Source: Lachnospiraceae bacterium
Lineage (GTDB): Bacteria; Bacillota_A; Clostridia; Lachnospirales; Lachnospiraceae
Assembly (NCBI GenBank): GCA_017416505.1
Contig: JAFQCI010000042.1
Coordinates: 1-37,532 of the forward strand
Length of the DNA: 37,532 bases
Direction: 5' to 3'
Part shown: in pieces, positions 34,277 through 37,532 of the stretch
Numbering within the stretch: position 1 is the stretch's first letter
Layout: each line of letters opens with the position of its first letter
The notes under the pieces: generated by a model
The model's database searches: none
Seen by the model: only the letters and a program-made list of their open reading frames with translations
Told to the model about the DNA's origin: nothing
Translations under genes and position numbers: made by a program

Positions 34277-35944
34277 CTACTCCATCTTCTTAAAAACAAT
34301 ACCACTAAAAGTCAAATAATATCCGCTATCTTCTTTTTTCAATTTTACCGCTTCTTTTGCCAGTCTGCCAAATCCCTGTAAAATCGCAAGGTCTTCACCA
34401 ACCACTTTCAAGCAGTTGTTAAGCTTTACATTTAACGCTTCAATCTCCAACGTTAACACGTCACCTTCCACCTTGAGCTGACATTTACACTTTAATTCCT
34501 TGAATATTTCATCTGCAACCATGTAATTACCGCACGCCTTTCTAAAATGGACAGGAATATCCGTCTGTTCATACTTACATCCAATAATGCCCCTTGTTTT
34601 ATGATATTTACCAGCTTGTTCAATAAGCATGATATCTTCGCCCAAATATGTTGCAGGTTTTAAACGCATTCCCTGAATGGAGCGTCTGAAAATTGGGATT
34701 TTATGTATTGCTTTGACCGGCATACATTGATAGTATCCATCTTTACAAAGAGATAATTGAATCGGAATTTTTGACACCTTCGTAACCAATTCATTTTTAT
34801 TGTTTCGTTTGATTTCCATCACGCCACGAGCAGTTGCATACTTGCCAATCATATCATCACTGTCACACTTCACACGCTCCTGCTCTGTCTTACGTTCCTC
34901 TACGGCAATTCCTTTTTCTTTCAGATATTCCATCAAAACAGTCATACCTGCCGTTGCATAGAATCCAATCGCACTCTGACTGTTTGTCATAACTACGATA
35001 CCAACATTAAGTTGCGGAATATAGTTAAACATGGAATGATGACATGTGGTATTTCCTCCATGACCAAGTACCTTCCCTACCTGCTCTCCCATATCATACT
35101 GTTTATGAATCAAACCAAACCCCACATTATAGACTTCACGGTCAATTGAATCTTCCAAATCCAATGTTTCCATAAATTCCAGCGTTTCTTTCTTCAGTAA
35201 AACACCATCTTTCTTTAAAAACATCTGCCCAAACTTTATAAAATCCGAAAGTGACATATAGGTATTAGAGCCTGCCGGAAGCAGCGTTGCCAAATTATCC
35301 TCCATGACATTTCCCTTTTTATCATAACTTAAGGAAACTGTGGATACAAAAGGATGTCTCTCTTCCTCGTTCGATAGAAAATGCACCTGAATTCCCAGTG
35401 GTTTGGCAATTTCCTGCTGTATGTATTTTGTATAAGATAATCCTGAAACACGCTCAATTACAACACCAAGCACCGTATAACCCACATTGGAATAGGAAAA
35501 CATTTTACCCGGCGTTGCTGTCAGATAAGTCTCTCTCAATTCCGGAATCACCTCGTGGTAATCTCTTGTTTTATCCAATATCAGATGAAACAAATCAGAC
35601 ACCAGTCCGGATCTGTGCATCAGAAGGTTTGCAATAGTGATCTTGTCATATTCGAAATGCGATTGTACCTCAAATTCCGGGATGTGTTTTTTGATGTCAT
35701 CTTCCAAAGAAAGTTTTCCTTCCTCCATTAGCTTTAAAATACCTAACGCAGTCAGAACCTTTGTATTGGAACCAATCATATACAGACTATCATTGTTACT
35801 TTTAATCCCTTGTTCCTTATTTGCAAAACCATAGTTATAGTTATAAATAATTCCTTTGCCGTCAAACAGAGCAAGATTTACGCCGACTGCCTTACCCTTT
35901 TTACAGATTTTATCCAATTTCTTATTCAGGTTCTGTGCCTCCAC
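34277..35944 (-). CDS. Class C beta-lactamase-like serine hydrolase
   Basis: A 555-residue protein of the beta-lactamase/penicillin-binding (serine hydrolase) family. SxxK is SNTK at 59-62, the Tyr-x-Asn motif is YSN at 151-153, and a KTG-equivalent HGG lies at about 308 (LGHGGNTTCH). A second C-terminal domain of about 200 residues is beta-rich. There is no signal peptide, so it is probably cytoplasmic; esterases or peptidases of this family are common. The GTG at 35944 is favoured because GGGAGG lies nine bases before it; the start overlaps the upstream regulator's stop by 23 bases. Substrate unknown. Confidence 0.88.
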   Translation of the reverse strand: MEAQNLNKKLDKICKKGKAVGVNLALFDGKGIIYNYNYGFANKEQGIKSNNDSLYMIGSNTKVLTALGILKLMEEGKLSLEDDIKKHIPEFEVQSHFEYDKITIANLLMHRSGLVSDLFHLILDKTRDYHEVIPELRETYLTATPGKMFSYSNVGYTVLGVVIERVSGLSYTKYIQQEIAKPLGIQVHFLSNEEERHPFVSTVSLSYDKKGNVMEDNLATLLPAGSNTYMSLSDFIKFGQMFLKKDGVLLKKETLEFMETLDLEDSIDREVYNVGFGLIHKQYDMGEQVGKVLGHGGNTTCHHSMFNYIPQLNVGIVVMTNSQSAIGFYATAGMTVLMEYLKEKGIAVEERKTEQERVKCDSDDMIGKYATARGVMEIKRNNKNELVTKVSKIPIQLSLCKDGYYQCMPVKAIHKIPIFRRSIQGMRLKPATYLGEDIMLIEQAGKYHKTRGIIGCKYEQTDIPVHFRKACGNYMVADEIFKELKCKCQLKVEGDVLTLEIEALNVKLNNCLKVVGEDLAILQGFGRLAKEAVKLKKEDSGYYLTFSGIVFKKME

Positions 35945-36923
35945 CTTTTAATTCCTCCCATCGCTCTTTCATCTGTGCCAGTGCTTTCGATTCAGATTTT
36001 TTCTCAAACACGAAATTCTCTACAGCCTCCATTGCCGTTTTACCTATTCCGTCAAAGTAAGCACCTTCTTTCTCCATACCTTTTAGGAACATATTATTCT
36101 GCACCGTATAAACTGGAGATGCATCAAATCTTTGCGCCAACAGATATGAATCTTTCATACATTCTTTTGCCTTGTCTTCGTGTCCGAAAGACATTTCCCA
36201 AACTGCGCATTGTGCTAACAGAATTGCTTTGAGTTTATCAAGAAACGCAACAGCATCCGCATTCTCTTTTAAACTGTCAAAATAGTGTATTAACCATAAT
36301 GCTTCCGCAATACAAGCCTCATCATCCTTCAATGCATGCGCATATGCCATTCCTCCCACCGTGTATATCATTTTATTAATAATCTCAGACATGGAAGATT
36401 TCAGATATCTTTCGGCTTCCTCCGGCTTCTTTAATTCTACTGTATAAATAAAACCGATTTGACCACTGTTAATATTGCAAATGTTATTTTGTTTTAAAAG
36501 TTCTAACCCCTTCTCCGTATCACCCGCTACCAAATAATTACTTGCCATATGATTTAGTATGGTTACTTCATTAATACTCTTTTCCGTGTTCTGATAGAGC
36601 AGAGTAATCGCCTTTTCAAACAACTGATTAGACTTTATCATAGCTTCTTCACATTTCTCTTCCAGGAATTTCATCCTATACAGCATCGCCCCGGCATAAG
36701 TAATGCTAAAATTATTCAGATATTTCTTCAGTGCTTTTTCCACTTCCGAAACGCCTTCTTCAAAATCCTTTTCCACAATACATTGTCTTATTCTCTGAAT
36801 TCTATTTTCAACATTACCATTTTGTTGTTCATATCCTAAAAGCGTATCAACCGAAATCTCAAAGAAGTCTGCAATTTCCATAATTAATTTTATCTCTGGC
36901 ATAGACAATCCTGCTCGTGTCAA
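35922..36923 (-). pseudogene. 5'-truncated HTH (XRE) regulator with helical C-terminal repeats
   Basis: The C-terminal part is whole: residues about 50-330 are TPR-like helices typical of XRE-family cytoplasmic regulators. The N terminus starts inside the helix-turn-helix domain: GLSMPEIKLIMEIADFFEIS then VDTLLGYEQQN is the usual end of an HTH_3 domain, normally preceded by some 30 residues ending ...RQAISKWE. Upstream the frame hits a stop within about 20 codons and no ribosome site is seen. The break falls at about 36905-36930, right where the recombinase element begins. The gene is coupled to the serine hydrolase. Confidence 0.82.
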
Positions 36924-36958
36924 CCCCAGACCAAAAAAAATTGATTTTTTGTATCCTC

Positions 36959-37010
36959 AAATATTACTTTCCATTATACCTGCTATTGCAGTATATTGAA
37001 AGTAATATTT
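36959..37010. repeat. 13-bp inverted repeat at the mobile-element boundary
   Basis: AAATATTACTTTC (36959-36971) and GAAAGTAATATTT (36998-37010) are perfect reverse complements with a 26-base spacer, total 52 bases. It lies between the disrupted HTH gene and the recombinase gene. Dyads of about 50 bases are the size of large serine recombinase attachment sites, so this may be part of an att site, but it could also be an operator. Confidence 0.5.
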
Positions 37011-37019
37011 ATGCTTGCA

Positions 37020-37052
37020 GAAGAAAGGAGTGCCACATTTCCTCGGCACTCC
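37020..37052 (-). terminator. Terminator after the serine recombinase gene
   Basis: GGAGTGCC (37027-37034) and GGCACTCC (37045-37052) pair over 8 bp around a 10-base loop and are followed on the minus strand by TTTCTTCT. It lies 20 bases past the recombinase stop. Confidence 0.8.
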
Positions 37053-37072
37053 ACACTCTGTAAACATCCACC

Positions 37073-37532
37073 TTACTTGAAAAAGGGATCATCAGTATTC
37101 CATACAATCTCGATATTATCCTCTCCATTGATAATCACTTTTTTGATTACCTTCTGGATTTTCTCTCTGTCAAAAGATTCCATATTGATGATATTTTCTA
37201 ACTGTGTATCAAACTTACCAGCTGAATTGTCTTCTGTCGGCAGTTCTGTTTTAAGCTGCTCGATTTCCTGATGCAATTCATCAATCTGTTCCACCATCGC
37301 CTTTGAACGCTTGACATACTCTTCTCTTGTGAGCTTGTCATCCTTATAATCAGAATACAACATCATCTTTTTGCTGCTGAGACTCTTCACTTTCTTTTCG
37401 AGTGCTGCAAGCTTTTCTTCCGGAGATACTTCTTTCGATTTACCGGCTCTCTTTATTCCTTTCTCATCCAGATAAACTGTTGCATACATATTTACAGTTT
37501 TCATGATTGCATCTTCAACCTTGGCAATTTCC
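37073..37532 (-). CDS. Large serine recombinase, C-terminal part (cut by window edge)
   Basis: The frame is open to the right edge of the window; 153 codons are seen. The visible part is the long coiled coil (LAALEKKVKSLSSKKMMLYS, YKDDKLTREEYVKRSKAM, DELHQEIEQLKTEL) and the end region DREKIQKVIKKVIINGEDNIEI, which match the C-terminal region of large serine recombinases of Clostridia ICEs and prophages. The catalytic N-terminal domain lies outside. The gene ends 20 bases before a terminator and about 150 bases before the disrupted HTH gene, as expected for an integrase at the end of its element. Confidence 0.85.
   Translation of the reverse strand, partial: EIAKVEDAIMKTVNMYATVYLDEKGIKRAGKSKEVSPEEKLAALEKKVKSLSSKKMMLYSDYKDDKLTREEYVKRSKAMVEQIDELHQEIEQLKTELPTEDNSAGKFDTQLENIINMESFDREKIQKVIKKVIINGEDNIEIVWNTDDPFFK

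Overview
The window is low-GC DNA that reads like a chromosomal segment of an anaerobic Firmicute of the class Clostridia, most likely a Lachnospiraceae gut commensal. This placement is inferred from strong AGGAGG-type ribosome sites, near-consensus TTGACA-17-TATAAT promoters, a PspA/YdjG/YdjI stress operon, a CotH lipoprotein, a DUF1836 protein, YibE/F and a LytTR regulator with an HPK10-like kinase. Most genes lie on the minus strand; a plus-strand island occupies about 6.5-9.1 kb.

Left part (0-6.3 kb): three tRNA genes (Arg-TCT, Gly-TCC, Pro-TGG) behind one consensus promoter, a small acidic membrane protein, the PcrA/UvrD helicase, and a pspA-ydjG-ydjI membrane-stress operon with a clear promoter and an internal terminator after pspA. 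Plus-strand island (6.5-9.1 kb): a DUF1836 regulator-like gene with a structured 5' leader, a coiled-coil protein of unknown function, and a complete type III toxin-antitoxin locus. That locus has a consensus promoter, three 38-39 nt repeats of ToxI type, a terminator hairpin and a ToxN/AbiQ endoribonuclease.

Middle (9.3-18.2 kb): a PAS-GGDEF diguanylate cyclase; a two-component system (OmpR-type regulator and a histidine kinase without membrane segments) next to a MacB/FtsX-type ABC exporter, with a possible regulator site before the ABC genes. Then comes a graveyard of damaged genes: an AlbA_2/Schlafen-type ATP-binding protein with its core deleted, an orphan small ORF, a DUF5104 lipoprotein, and a receiver domain fused out of context to an antisense scrap of a sugar ABC permease.

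Signalling block (18.4-30 kb): a CotH-kinase lipoprotein with 11-residue tandem repeats, a dCache-HAMP chemoreceptor, a second chemoreceptor with a multi-span membrane sensor, a histidine kinase carrying a visibly homologous membrane sensor, its LytTR regulator, a GGDEF-GGDEF-EAL-PAS protein whose GGDEF domains are degenerate, and YibE/F. The most unusual idea here is one membrane sensor module feeding both a chemoreceptor and a kinase/LytTR pathway from adjacent genes.

Right part (30-37.5 kb): an alkaline phosphatase lipoprotein with a possible Pho box, an HTH-Fic protein with a 12-bp inverted repeat upstream, an atypical tRNA-like sequence, a PNPOx-fold flavoprotein, a ketopantoate-reductase-like gene missing its nucleotide-binding core, a class C beta-lactamase-like serine hydrolase, a 5'-truncated HTH regulator, and at the edge the C-terminal part of a large serine recombinase. 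The truncated regulator beside the recombinase suggests that the window ends just inside an integrated mobile element that disrupted the regulator gene.
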